Below are positions 24,136 to 37,000 of a stretch of DNA of 64,000 nucleotides, in pieces (position 1 is the first letter of the stretch; the number at the start of each line of letters is the position of its first letter). This stretch comes from Antedon mediterranea (Eukaryota > Echinodermata > Crinoidea > Comatulida > Antedonidae). The translations under genes and the position numbers were made by a program. The notes under the pieces are model-generated. The model made no database searches. It was not told the DNA's origin and saw nothing but the letters and a program-made list of their open reading frames with translations. Location: assembly GCF_964355755.1 (NCBI RefSeq), contig NC_092670.1:10847201-10911200 (forward strand), given 5' to 3'.

Positions 24136-24653
24136 CAACAACATTTATATTCAATGTAAGTTTTTATTTCATTTTTAATCATTTCAAAACAAGATTCAAT
24201 TTAAGAACTTCAGCAAATATTAGATTAAAACACTACTAATTATTAATTAATGAAAATATAGGAAATACTGATTTATGATTAGATATCAATTTGTTATTAT
24301 TATATAAAAACATGATAATAATAATGTTACTATTATTTATGTATTAACATTAGTTTTAAATAATAAAATAATATTTTTTTACAGAATGACTTGAATATAT
24401 TATTTGGTATAATATTTAAAAAAGATGAATAATAAAACATTCATTGTTACTATTATATAATTAAAAATGCAAAATTAAAAATTCCATATAATAAATTTTA
24501 AACAGATCACAGTTGATATGACAATATATTTGATTATTAAGGTTATAACATTTGGATTATTATAATAAAATAATTATTTAATGATAAGGCAAAACGATAT
24601 TTAAAAAAAACAAAGAAGAAAAGATATTAAATAATTACAGATTCTGATTTGTT

Positions 24654-24784
24654 ATGGTGCTCTTTTAACCATCATCACTGTTGTCTTAAAAGATCAAAAT
24701 AGCTATCCCAGTTGATGCCATTGTAATCAGCTGTACCTAGTGTGAGACAAAGCCCATTCAGGTCTGAATCATGAACATTCTCTT
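24654..24784 (-). pseudogene. Partial duplicate of FReD terminal exon 3' end (131 bp)
   Basis: It directly follows the gene A stop codon on the minus strand. It encodes SDLNGLCLTLGT and GINWDSYFDLLRQQ, then stops (TGA) because a one-base shift relative to the true exon moves the TVMMVKRAP tail out of frame. The same 131-base unit opens the array at 49090 in locus B, so this duplication predates the split of the two loci. Confidence 0.7.
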
Positions 24785-25027
24785 ATGGTGCTCTTTTAAT
24801 CATCATCACTGTCTTCTTGAGACTCTCATATTTATTATTGAAATGATACCAGTTGATACCTGCATTTGTACCTGGTGTAAGGTAAAGCCCATTCAGGTTT
24901 GAATAATGACAGGATTTGTACCACCAACCACTTTTCCTGTCCGTAGCACAGTTAATATCCATTCTCTTATCATTGTCTCTATCATACGTTGTAAATTGTT
25001 GACCATTGTGGTATGCCAAAGAATCAC
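24783..25027 (-). CDS. FReD gene A exon 4: terminal fibrinogen exon
   Basis: Acceptor GTTTGTTTAG before GTGATTC. Joined to the last G of exon 3 it reads GDSLAYHNGQQF, then DRDNDK (Ca2+ site), INCATD, GWWYKSCHYSNLNGLY, GINWYHFNNKY and KKTVMMIKRAP with stop TAA. The acceptor is only about 75 bases from the left end of the Academ-like element (25105), so that insertion came very close to the splice site. Confidence 0.9.
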
Positions 25028-28000
25028 CTAAACAAACAAGATATTAGATCATCTTTAGTTTACTTCATATATCTTAAAATTTTTAAATATTTGTATATTT
25101 GTATTAGTCTGGTAGTTGAAGGGTTGAACCGGGCAAAAAATGGTACAAAGCAAATTTTTAAATCGTAGGAAGCGCAATTTTATGGAGAATAACATATCCA
25201 AAATCGACAAAAATCCAACTTGGGGAAAATTTTTTAGACGCGTTTTAAATTTACTTTTATTTTGTCAATTTACTTAAAAAACCACTGTTACTAAGTTAAG
25301 TCTTACAGTCATTATAAATACTAGATGGTACGCTCGCTTCGCTCGCATACCATCTAGGTCGTGCCCACGGATGGTTCTCGAATACATATTAATTTCAGCG
25401 TAAAAAAACTGGCGATTTCAAATGTACGTACCGCATGACTATAACACATTGCCGTTTACAGAAACAAATAAATAGACACAATGATTTATGTAGTCAACCA
25501 AAATTAGCACCCTGTGTGTTTTTTGTATCTAACATTAGGGTTGAGGGTTGGGGATGAGGATAGATACAAAGAGGAACAATTTTTTAATATATTCTTTATA
25601 TTAAATTATTCTTTATATTTCTTTATTTTCCACTCAGTAACGAAACATTTTTTCATGTTTTATAGGCCTATAAATAGTATACCACTAAATAGAGTAAAAC
25701 ATTTGCGATTTAATACTTTGTTAAAACTGTCCTTGTTATAGTCGATTGAAATAGTAAAGTACATGTAACGATACACCACTACGACGTTTATATTTTTTCT
25801 AATTCTTAATTGATACAAACGTTGAGAAGCAACTGTCAGTAATAAAGTATTATATTATTATGTGTTTATAATCTAAAAGTAGGGGCTACCCACACTCACA
25901 GTAATAAAGTTGATTTGTATATTTGTTTATATTATATCTAAACAGTACCAATACTCACAATGGAACTTGCGATTCAAATGGCGATCAAAAGTGGTTACCT
26001 ATTTACAGTATTGTATAGCATTTCAATACCATTTATGTTTATTCTCTAAGGGCCCATAAATTTACCTACTTGTGTTAAACCATGGAGGTATGCATCCATG
26101 GTTATTAAACCAAATAATTTGGAATGTTCCATTCATCGCAAATCAATACATTTGTATAAACGTATATTTAAATCTATCAAAATAGTATTTTTTAAAGAAA
26201 ATCGGCCTGTCTTCAACATTATGATGCTGTACTCGAGCTGTTCAGCCGGTTTTCAGCCATTAAAAACAATTATCGTAGGAGGAGATAGGAAAATGCGAAG
26301 CATCCTCGTATTATTGTCTGCGGGTATTTTTCAAGACGGACATCCATTAGACAGTGTATACCACGATAGGAAAACACCCCTATTTGGGGCAAATCGTTGA
26401 ACCTAAATTTGTTTTAATCGTCAATAACTAATTATCGAACTCAATTTAATTAGCAAACAGGGTTACATCAGGTGGTTAAAATCAGTACCGAAAGTACGAA
26501 CCAACTTTATATACCATCGAGTAAACATTCTAGAAATAACGCGCGATTTACCGAATTTTGCCCTTACGTAAATTTATATATAGACTAGATGGTACGCTCG
26601 CTTCGCTCGCGTACCATCTAGGTCGTGCCCACAGATGGTTCTCGAATACACAGTAATTTCAGGGTAAAAAATCTGGCGATTTCAAATGCACGTACCGCAG
26701 GACTATAATACATTGTCGTTTACAGAAACGAATAAGTAGACACAATGATTTATGTAGTCAACCAAAATTAGCACCCTGGGAATTACTTCCGAAAGAGAAA
26801 CTTACCACAAAATGAGTCCAAATTGTTTATTCATTTAAAGAAACCCAATTAGGGTTGAGGGATGGGAAAGAAGATAGGTACAAAGAGGAACAATTTTTAA
26901 ATATATTCTTTATCCACGTCAGTAACGAAGTATTGTTTTCATTTTTTATAGGCCTATAAATAATATACCACTAACGGTGACTAAATATAGTAAAACATTT
27001 GCGATTTAATACTTTGTTAAAACTGTCACTGTCATAGTCGATTGAAATAGTAAAGTACGTGTAACGATACACCACTACGACGTTTATATTTTGTAATTAT
27101 TAATTAATGGAAACGTTGAGAAGCAACTGTCAGTATTATTAATAAAGTTTATTTGTATATTACGTGTTTATATATCTAACAGTAGAGCCTACCCATAATC
27201 ACAGTAATAAAGTTTATTTGTATATATTTTTTTACATCTAACAGTATTCACAGTAAGAAATGTTCGATTCAAATGACGACCAAAAATGGTTAATAGGTAT
27301 TTGCAAGTTTATTCTCCAAGGGCTCATAAATTTACCTACTTGTGAAACCAAACTGGCAGACTGAGAGATTGGAATGTTCCATTCATCGCAAATCAATACA
27401 TTTGTAAAAACGTAAATTAAATCTATCAAAATAGTATTTTTTAAAGAAAATCGGCCTGTCTTCAACATTATGATGCTGTACTCGAGCAGTTCAACCGGTT
27501 TTCAGCTATTAAAAACAATTATCGTAGGAGGAGATAGGAAAATGCGAAGCGTCCTCGTATTATTGTGTGCGGGTATTTTTCAAGTTGGACATCCATTAGA
27601 CAGTGTATACCACGATCGGAAAACACCCCTATTTGAGGCAAATCGTTGAACCTAAATTCGTTTTAATCGTCAATAACTAATTATCTAACTCAATTTAATT
27701 AGTAAACAGGGTTACATCAGGTGGTTAAAATCAGTACGGAAAGTACGAACCAACTTTATATACCATCGAGTAAAAATTCTAGAAGTAAGGCGCGATTTAC
27801 CGAATTTTGCCCTTACGTAAATTTATATATAGATAATCGTATATCTTGGAAACCGCTAACTGTAGAGTCTTTAATTTGGTCTCTAATTGTTTGTTATGTA
27901 CATATTTCTATTTTTAAAATAAAATTCTTTGTCAAAAAATGGCGGGAAAGTTTATTTCTTGACATCTTGACCTTTGACCTCATATTTCGATATCTCAATA

Positions 28001-31000
28001 AATACTGAGTGTACAAATTTAAAATTGGTCTTAAATTGTTCGTAAAGTGAACCTTTCTATTCATGCTAATGACAAGTTTTTAAAATAAACGACATTAAAG
28101 AGGTCATTTTGAAACCATAAACTTGTATAATAACAATGTAGATGGAAGATGGAACATTTTGTAATAAAATCGACTTAATTATAAAATTAGGCCATACCAT
28201 TCTTTTTCACTATTCTTCATCTGATTCATCAACAACCAATTCCTCTGAATTTTTGCAACTGTCCCCTCTGCAATCTCCACATGATGTTACGCATTTCAGT
28301 CCATTTTTACGACATGAATATAAATTTGTACCACATGGGTTGTTGGATGATAATTTGCACTTGCAACGAACAAACTTTAGTAAAGTGTCTGGTGCTGCAG
28401 CAGAATCTGTCATGATTGGAGTTAGATGGGTTCCTTCGCATTTCCAACCCCATTGTAAAGGGTCCAAGTCAGTATTTAGTTTTGACCACACAAGTATCTG
28501 TAAATGTACCCGCAGACTATGGAAATATGCTGCTCTCTCTCTGTAGGTGGAAGTTTTTGAGGCTCAATAGATGATATTGATGCTACCATATCCATAAATT
28601 TCACATACCGTAAGTTGTTTAAAGATTTTTAAAGTTTTTGCCACCGTAGATTATTTTGAATACTTCAAGTCCAGCTTTTCCAATATCTTCTGCTGTTGCA
28701 CTCTCATCACTAATTGACTTGGATAACTGTTCCTTGGAACTACGGATTTTCTTCAGAAGATTAGTTTTTCCTTGGCCAATATATGGCAGATGTCGTATCG
28801 CAGCCACTCCAAACATGAGCGAATGAATGAATGAATGATGTTACATCATTGCCAGTATTCTTGACAAGATCACAACTTTTCTATAACTTTAGCTCTTTTT
28901 TATATGACTGTTTCGCTTCATATCTGCCATGGTTGGGTTAAAGTGGTACATCAGCAACACAAGCACGTCTGTGTCATCGGCTACCACATCAACAGTTTGC
29001 CCTTGCCGTGCGTACTCTAGAGCAAATGAAACAATCATTGTATCAGCATCTCCGGTACTTGTATGAACTACATGCCCATCTTTTTTGAGGTAGCAGCTAA
29101 CAATTCAATGATTACGATGTGCTTGCATTAATTCATTCAGTTGAATATCGGCGGATGTTCTTCCAACACGCCTTTGATGCTCATGGTCTTTTATTGATGG
29201 TCCCTTTTCATAACACAATGCATGAATCTCCAAATTTTTTACGAACATAACTCACATACTGCATGGCTATATCTTTATATGTTGCCCCTTTTGCCCATTT
29301 AACTCTGTGTAAGAGCTCCTCCATCTAAAACATACATTGTATGTTGGTTTCGTGTAAGTGATTGTGTTCTGCTTCAGTTCTGATGGAATCAAATATTTCA
29401 AAAAAGTTTGTAAATGACGTGGTATCCACATTTTGCCTCGTTCAATATTGCCGATGTCTTCATTCATCGGATATGATTCAGTGTTGTACTTACTTTCTCT
29501 TATTTCTGCTCGTAAGATAGTTGCTGCAGTAAATACAATTCGCTCTGATTCATCTTCAATGTTTTGTTTTCTCTCCGAGTAGTCAAGTCAAGTCAAGTCA
29601 AGTCAAGTCAAGTATCATTTATTATCATTTGTTTTAGGAAAAACATAGAAATTCTGTTTGCTCTGTTGGCGGACCACAATATCCAACGGACACAACACGA
29701 ACTCAAAAAACAAGAACATTACAAAAAAAAGTCTACATCATATTTAAGGCTCTAAAAGATCCTGGAAAGAAACTATTTGTAAATCGTGCCTTATTGGCCT
29801 TAATAGAACGAAATCGCCGACCGCTGCGCATCAACTGGAACATACTAGAGGCCGGATGAAAATGATCATCTTTGATAGCCACTGCCTTTTTCAGAAGACG
29901 ATCCGAAAATATGTTCTCCAAAGGCAGTTGTGTAGATCCAATTATACGCGATGCGGTCTTGACTATTCTATTTAGGTCACGCTTTTCATTTTCGGTAGCG
30001 CTACCGAACCATACCGTTAAAGAATACGTTATTACACTCTCTATAACTGACCTATAGAAGGACGACATTATTTCAGAGTTTATACCAAATGATTTAAGTC
30101 TACGTAGGAAGTAGATTCTTCTTTGGGCCTTTCTAATAATGTTACGTGTGTTAATATGCCACTTCAGATCATTTGAAATATAAATACCCAAGAATTTAAA
30201 TTCTTCTACAAACTCAACTGATATACCATTAATAAATATTGGATATTTGACATTAAGTGATTTACGGAAATCAACAACCATTTCTTTAGTCTTAGATACA
30301 TTCAAGAACAGATTGTTTTCGTTACACCAGTCTACAACTCGTTTAACTTGGTTGCGATAATTAGACTCATCACTGTCATCATTGATTAGACCTACAATGG
30401 TAGTATCATCCGCAAATTTAGCGATGTGACAGTTACTGTAGTAGGTAACACAGTCATAAGTAAATAAAGTAAAAAGAAAGGGCGACAGTACACAGCCCTG
30501 TGGTACACCTGTATTTATAATACGCTTATCTGATATAGTGGTACCCACTTTAGTACGTTGGGGTCGATCAGTTAAAAAGTTTAACACCCAGTTACATATA
30601 GAAATATCGAAACCGATTTCAACCATCTTAGTGTGTAACTTATACGGTACAATCGTATTAAATGCTGAACTAAAATCTATATATAAAATCCTAGCATATC
30701 TTTTATCACGTTCGAGATGCTCTAAGATCCTATGCAAAGTGATCGATACAGCATCTTCGGTAGACCGGTTTGGTCTATAGGCGAACTGATATTGGTCAAG
30801 ATCTCGAGGACACTTGGCCTTTAGGTAATTAAGGACTATATGTTCAAAGCATTTCATCAGAACCGATGTTAATGTTATAGGTCGATAATCATTCAGGGTT
30901 TCGATTGGGGAACGTTTCGGAATTGGAACTATTATAGAATCTTTAAAACATCGCGGAATAATTTGAGATATAAGAGAGAAATTGAAAATGTATGTAAAAA

Positions 31001-34000
31001 TATGGGCAATCTGTTTGCAACAATGTTTAACAAGCATAGGGGATATACCGTCTGGACCAGCTGACTTATTTGACTTACATCTACTAAACTCAATACAAGT
31101 ATTCTCTTCAAGAACAACTAACGAGTACCATTTCTAATTAAGTATGTACTTTGCCATGTTTTTGAAACAAACAATATTCCCACATCCTTCAACCTCCGCA
31201 AAGAAAATAAATTGTTTGTAACGTTTTTCTAGCTTTTGTTTTAACTGAGTATATTATAGACTCTTCAGCTAACTCTCTCATCTTTGTGTGTAATTCTGTA
31301 AGACTGTAGAGTTCTGCATCAGCGTCTAATTCCAGCCACTGGCACAGTTTTTCAAAACATTGCAGCATTTCTTGGTGTTCATGCCTTCCTTGCTGTTTTT
31401 TTACACATGCAGACGTTTTTCAATTTCAGAAGCCCAAGAGTCTGCTTGTGCTGCGCATTTCTCCAAAAGTCTACCACGAATCGGTAATGTTGTAACAATA
31501 TGTACACATGGTGTTCTATTTGGATGCCTAGTATCAACTGTAGTGGATTTCCCGCACAAAAAATCTCTCTTCCAGTTGAAAGGTAAATCATTAGATCGTA
31601 GCCTTTTCACACTTGAAACATCACCCTCACGTTCTTCATCACGCCCAACTGGGACTCTTTCATTGGTAAATTTTCCACGACATTTCTTATGAACTACTTT
31701 ACCAATTGGTGTGGACTTCAGTTAAATAATTTAATCTAAATGTCCACGGTTTTTACTGAACTGAATCATGGTGAGAATTCCCTTTCTTGTTACATTGACT
31801 GGCACAACATCATACTCATACCAAGTGTACATATCACACAACGGTCTTCATTAAAGTTGTTATAGACAATAATATTTTCCATCTTTGACTTTTGTATTGA
31901 TATCACAAATTATTCTCACTGTAGACCTATGATGTGTCTGATCTTTTAGGCTCTACCAATATTTAAATGTAGCTTAACTAGACATTTTACACAAATTATA
32001 TATATAAAGTATATAACTTAAACTGCTAATTAGATACAGTATTAATAAATAATATTATTCATAAGATTTTGTTTAATACCTAACTTTCATAAAAAACCAT
32101 GCTCAAAAAAGTTTTTCAGAAAATGAATAATTTAAAAAACCTAAATGTATATTAACTTTTCTGATTGGCCTAATACTATAGATAAGTTTGCATACAAAAT
32201 ACTAAATACACCAATCAGAATTAAGCTTACATTGCTAGCTAGGCAATGCCCTTAGGTTAAATAAAGGTCACAGATTTACACTGTGTGTACATGTGTGTGA
32301 TGATTGTAAGGTAAATCAGATTTCTTAATTAACTTTGTAAGTAGGCTATAACTACAAACCTGAACACAAAATGTTTGAAGATTGGTAAACAAATAATCAT
32401 GTTATTAATATTTGTAGACATTTTAGGCAATGTACAATATAGTAAATAATTTGAGTAAAACTAAGCTACTTGATACTCTAGCTAGGCCTAGGCCTAGTCA
32501 CTGACTGTGCTAGATAGGCCTGGCCTGGCAATGCATTTCAGGTCCCTGTGCTAATTACTAGGCCCGTAAAGGAGGCAGTAGAAAAACGTATCTAAAATGT
32601 TTTCCCAAAGCTGGATTTTTGTCGATTTTGGATATGTTGTTCTCCATAAAATTTCGCTTCTAATTTGCTTTGTACCATTTTTTCCGGGTAGGTCTATATG
32701 TTTGGTTCAACTACAAGACTATATCACTATCCGATCAAAGTTTCCTCTGTGTATAATGTCATAAACCACATTTGTTACATAATAATAAAGACATAAGTTA
32801 CTTTATATCTAGATTTCATTATAAGTCATGTGTATAATCTATACACTAAGAAATAAAATTGAACAAACAATACGGATAATAAAAAAAATCTCATTTCGTT
32901 TCGTTTCCCAAGGTGAGACTCGATCTCGGTACCTTGAATGCCATAGACACAGCTCAAACCACCGAGCCATACACAACTGACTAAAAGTTGTAGAATAATT
33001 CCTCCGGGTATTTACTATGCAGTAACCACTTTAGTGCAGTTAGATTATTACATACCGCAATGAATTATAATTTTTTACTATGATGATATCTTTAAAAATT
33101 TAAAAAAATGATGCACTGTCAAACTATAAACTTTTAACTTTAATATATGAACATGTTATGGAAGAAAGTTAATGTTAAGTTTGTTATTTCGGCCTAAAAA
33201 AATGTCATAATTTTTTGATTGGTATTTAAAATGCAATTAATGATGACTTTATCAACTTTTGTTCTCTTAATTTCATAATAAATCATACATATGATACATA
33301 CACTTCAAGAAAATGAAATAAAAAATAGGTGTTCCCGAGCATTCTGACGATCTATATTATTTTTAAAATTTAGGATATTTTCACCATTTTGTTAACTTAG
33401 ACGTGCGTAGCCTGTCACTTTTGACGTGCTCGTATAACGAAAATTTGAGTTGAAAAGTGAATAAAATATGACGATATTATTAAAGAATGGTTGTACAACA
33501 GAAATCGGACAAAAAGAGTGTGCATTAACATTTAACGCGCAGTGCGCGTGCAAAAATCTGCACACTCATGGCAATTTAAACGCTTAATATTGCCCGAAAC
33601 GTAGGCCTACTCTAATTTCATCGAAAATACATTTTGACAATTTTGAAAATTTTAAGCTCGCGTACGTGTTCGATACGTACGTAACTGTATTGCCATATGA
33701 TGAAATATGACCTGAAATTTATGAGTACCAAATTTTGTTTAATAGTGATTCATGCTTGTGAAGATATGATTACAAACGTGATTTCCTTAAATCGCGCGTA
33801 GATCGCGTAACTTTTGATTGCGCACCGTGAAAACATAACCACATCGATTCCTAGCCATAAGGAATATACTCTGAAAAATTGACTTAGCTAGATGAAACTG
33901 ATCAAGATAATTGATGGACAAAATAGTGCTAAGGAAAGAATAAATAAATATCCTGACAGAATCAAGAGGTTATATGCATGATAATGCATATAACCATATA

Positions 34001-37000
34001 ACCATATAACTCTGTGGTTACCGGTGCTCAGTGAGGCGACACAGCTTGCATTTTTTGTCTGTGAAAGTTGGTAATTTATGTCCTTTATAGTATTAATTTG
34101 AGCAGTTTTGTGTTTATGTATTTTATTCCTGATGTTTTGGAGACCGATAGTTTATCTGTTAATTGGTTATTTTAGGTTGGCCATGAGTTTTAACTTACAA
34201 AATACGGTTAGGATCATCTATTCAAGTAGCGAGCTATTACAACTACGTGATCAAAACAAAGCACACCTGGACAAAGCGTACCTGAGTAATGCCTCCGTTG
34301 GAAAGTACATTGACTGGCCTAAAGAAATCAAACGCCGCAAACGAGGTAAAGCAGGAGGTCTTAGAAAGCGAATTCGACGGAAAAGATCCAGACCGTACAT
34401 CCCGTCACTGATAATCGGTAATGTACAATCGCTGGATAGCCAACAAGGGCTGAAAATGAATGAGCTCAGATCAAATGTGCAGCATTTAGGAATGTAAGTT
34501 TAATTTCATTTACTGAAACCTGGCTAACTGACCAACACAATGATAGTCACACTGAGCTAAGTGGTTTTTATATGGTACGTGGGGATAGAGACTCGCTGGC
34601 AACTGGTAAATCGAAAGGCGGTGGTCTGTGTTTATACGTTAATAAGGGATATTGCCATCCAAATAACGTATCGGTAAAATCCCATGTATGTACTCCAAAC
34701 TCAGAAATCATGGTGACTAACATTCGGCCATACTACACACCACAAGAGTTCTCACACGTCATCGTGATGACAGTTTACGTGCCTGATAAAACATTAGCTA
34801 AAAGTGCCACCCAGGAAATTTTCGAGGCTACTATGATATCGAACCAAAATCACCTGATGCTTTGATCATCATAAATGGAGATTTCAATCACTGTACTACT
34901 ATCAGCACGTCGCATGTAATACTAGACTGAACAATAAACTAGACCTTTGCTATTCTAATCTAAAGAACGCTTACATGTCTACAAAGTTGCCAGGATTGGG
35001 AGACCATGATCTGGTTATGTTACGACCAAGATACACCCCGCTCCACAAGACGAATGAACCAAAACAAATCACCGTAAAGAGATGGACAAACGACGCGATG
35101 CTACAACTGCAAGGTGCACTAGAAGCAACTGATTGGGACTGTTTAAAAAACTATTTTAACTCCATACATGATTTGACACAAAATAGTAAGCGACTATATC
35201 TGTTTCTGTAGCGAACTAGTTATCCCTACAAAAATAATTAAAGTGCATAGTAATAATAAACTCTGGATAACAAACAGAGTTCGTGCAGTAATACATAAGA
35301 AAAAAAATGCTTTCAACAAGGAAATTGAACGTTTAAAAGAAATTAAGAAGGAACTAAAAAAAGTAACTAGATTTGAACTCCGCCATTTTATATTCGAGTG
35401 GCCATAAGATGATGTCACTATGTCCGGTTAGCCATATCGATGCATGATTCTATATCTACAACTCATCAACTTCCATAATATGTAATAAAAAATAAACTTC
35501 ACCATGTAGTTTAGAATTTATGACTATTTAAAAAAAAGCATAATTTTGACGAATTTTTGAACTTTTTCATAAAAAACGCACGCAAATTATCCATTTACAC
35601 GTGCTCGTATGACGTAATTTTAAGTCGAAATTGTTTAAAAGTTTGTAAAATTACTAGAAAAGGCAGGAAAAACATAAATCACGCGAAAAATATATATTTT
35701 TGCGCTACATGCGCAGGTCAGTGATGTTTACAGTCCTATACGTCACTATGGCATCCCAGAACCCTTGGTAAATGCTATCCAGGTACTGTATACCAATTCT
35801 AGCAGTAGAGTCATGGTTGATGGTAACATCTCAAACTCCTTTAGTGTAACAACTGGAGTACTTCAAGGTGATGTACTGGCTCCATATATTTTTATTATCT
35901 TGGTGGATTATCTGCTGCTCCGGTCATCAGAATGTGACTCAGGAGTTGTGACTTGCCCACGAAAATCAAGAAGTTATCCAGCGAAAATCTTAAATGATTT
36001 AGACTTTGCAGATGACATCGCCCTGCTTGAGTCTTCAATACCTCGTGCCCAATCACAGCTATCGAGAACTGCCAATGCTGCCGCTGACCTAGGGCTTATC
36101 ATTAGTGCCCCTAAAACGGAGTATATGGTATTCAACTGCTATTCACAGCCCCCACTTGAAGTTTATGGAAATGCAATCAACCATGCAACCAACTTCAAAT
36201 ACCTCGGCTCCATGATGGCATCTAGCAGTGGGGATTTTAAAAGAAGAAAGGGTCTTGTCTGGACATCATTTTGGAAGCTAGAGAACGTTTGTGGAGATCT
36301 CCACCAAAGTAAAGCTGTACAATACAACCAGTGTTACTGTCCTTGTGTATGGCTGTGAGTCTTGGGTCCTCTCTAAGGCGATGGAAAGTGAAATCAACGC
36401 CTTTGGCACTTCATGCTATAGAATCATGCTAAATATCAAGAGAACAGATAGGGTGCCAAATGCTTATATCTATGACCTAACCAAGACCAGACCGCTACTG
36501 GAAAATATTAGATCCCGTCAATTAAAGTTCCTGGGTCACGCGCTTCGAATGCCTGATGACGAACCATGCAAAGAGTACGCTCTGTATGTTCCTCAACATG
36601 GGAAAAGAAAACGAGGAAGGCAGAAAACCAACTTTCTGAAATACATCCAACAGCTTTTAGGGGATGAAGGAGGCATGATTACAACTGATAAGCTGTCAGA
36701 GTTAGCCAAGGACCGTTGTGGCTGGAGAAAGCTTGTAGCTCCGCAGCCGACTGATGATGATGATGCGCACGCGCACGTAAAAAAATGCGCACACGTGGGA
36801 ATTTTTAAAATTCTCAAAATGACATGAAACGCGTAGAAAGTTGATTAGAAGTTGATTTTTCGCATTTTGAAATTTTAATTTTGGCGTAACTTTCTGTGAA
36901 ACATGCCATTTTTAATCCATAGAAAGTTTCCCCTTCATATGAATTAAATTTTCACCAAGTGTCAATACAAAATGACTTTTGGTTTTTAATCTATGATCAA

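Larger units (their letters stand above)
28210..31882 (-). pseudogene. Academ-like transposase gene, broken, interrupted by a LINE
   Basis: Minus-strand pieces of a protein family widespread as uncharacterised repeats in invertebrates. N-terminal: MENIIVYNNFNEDRCVIC (from 31882), then HKKCRGKFTNERVP, KRLRSNDLPFNWKRDFLCGK and DTRHPNRTPC to about 31401. After the LINE: ERIVFTAATILRAEI and RHLQTFLKYLIPSELKQN (to about 29267). XPG/PIN-like: HTSTGDADTMIVSFALEY and DVVADDTDVLVLLMYH (about 29082-28916). Then GKTNLLKKIRSSKEQL (28816-28619). The C-terminus is PIMTDSAAAPDTLLK with eight cysteines in about 35 residues (28491-28210). Stops and frameshifts separate the pieces. Inferred role: DNA transposition. 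Confidence 0.65.
25105..32721 (-). mobile_element. Academ-like DNA transposon, decayed, with nested insertions
   Basis: Long terminal inverted repeats of about 130 bases: left 25105-25240 begins TAGTCTGGTAGTTGAA, right (32590-32721 reversed) begins TAGTCTTGTAGTTGAA. Both share AAAAAATGGTACAAAGCAAA and CATATCCAAAATCGACAAAA. TAT flanks both ends (25102-25104 and 32722-32724), a 3-bp target duplication. Inside, on the minus strand, is one broken multi-domain gene with an XPG-like segment and an eight-cysteine C-terminus, features reported for Academ transposases (3-4 bp duplications are also reported). Nested in it are a Helitron dimer (25321-27833) and a Rex1-like LINE (29581-31135). Superfamily assignment is inference from memory of the family description. 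Confidence 0.6.
34010..36770 (+). mobile_element. Non-LTR retrotransposon (LINE C), plus strand, decayed and interrupted
   Basis: Runs opposite to the host gene within FReD intron 3. Endonuclease and RT parts are recognisable, but the 5' half of the RT, including motif A, is missing and replaced by a 330-base repeat (35382-35714). Several frameshifts and a deletion in the endonuclease are present. The 3' end is not marked by an obvious tail; GC-rich repeat sequence starts near 36771. Confidence 0.7.

Noticed and set aside
25321-25357. GC-rich palindromes read as transcription terminators or origins
   Set aside because: They recur at fixed Helitron ends with CTAG^T and are better explained as the element's 3' hairpin.
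26098-26400. 100-codon plus-strand open frame in Helitron unit B
   Set aside because: Not preserved as a frame in the copies at 7.9 and 27.4 kb, despite high DNA similarity.
28142-28546. Plus-strand 134-codon open frame
   Set aside because: It is antisense to the eight-cysteine C-terminus of the Academ-like gene, whose minus-strand frame carries the recognisable motifs.
31360-31692. Plus-strand 110-codon open frame
   Set aside because: It is a shadow of the minus-strand N-terminal part of the Academ-like gene.
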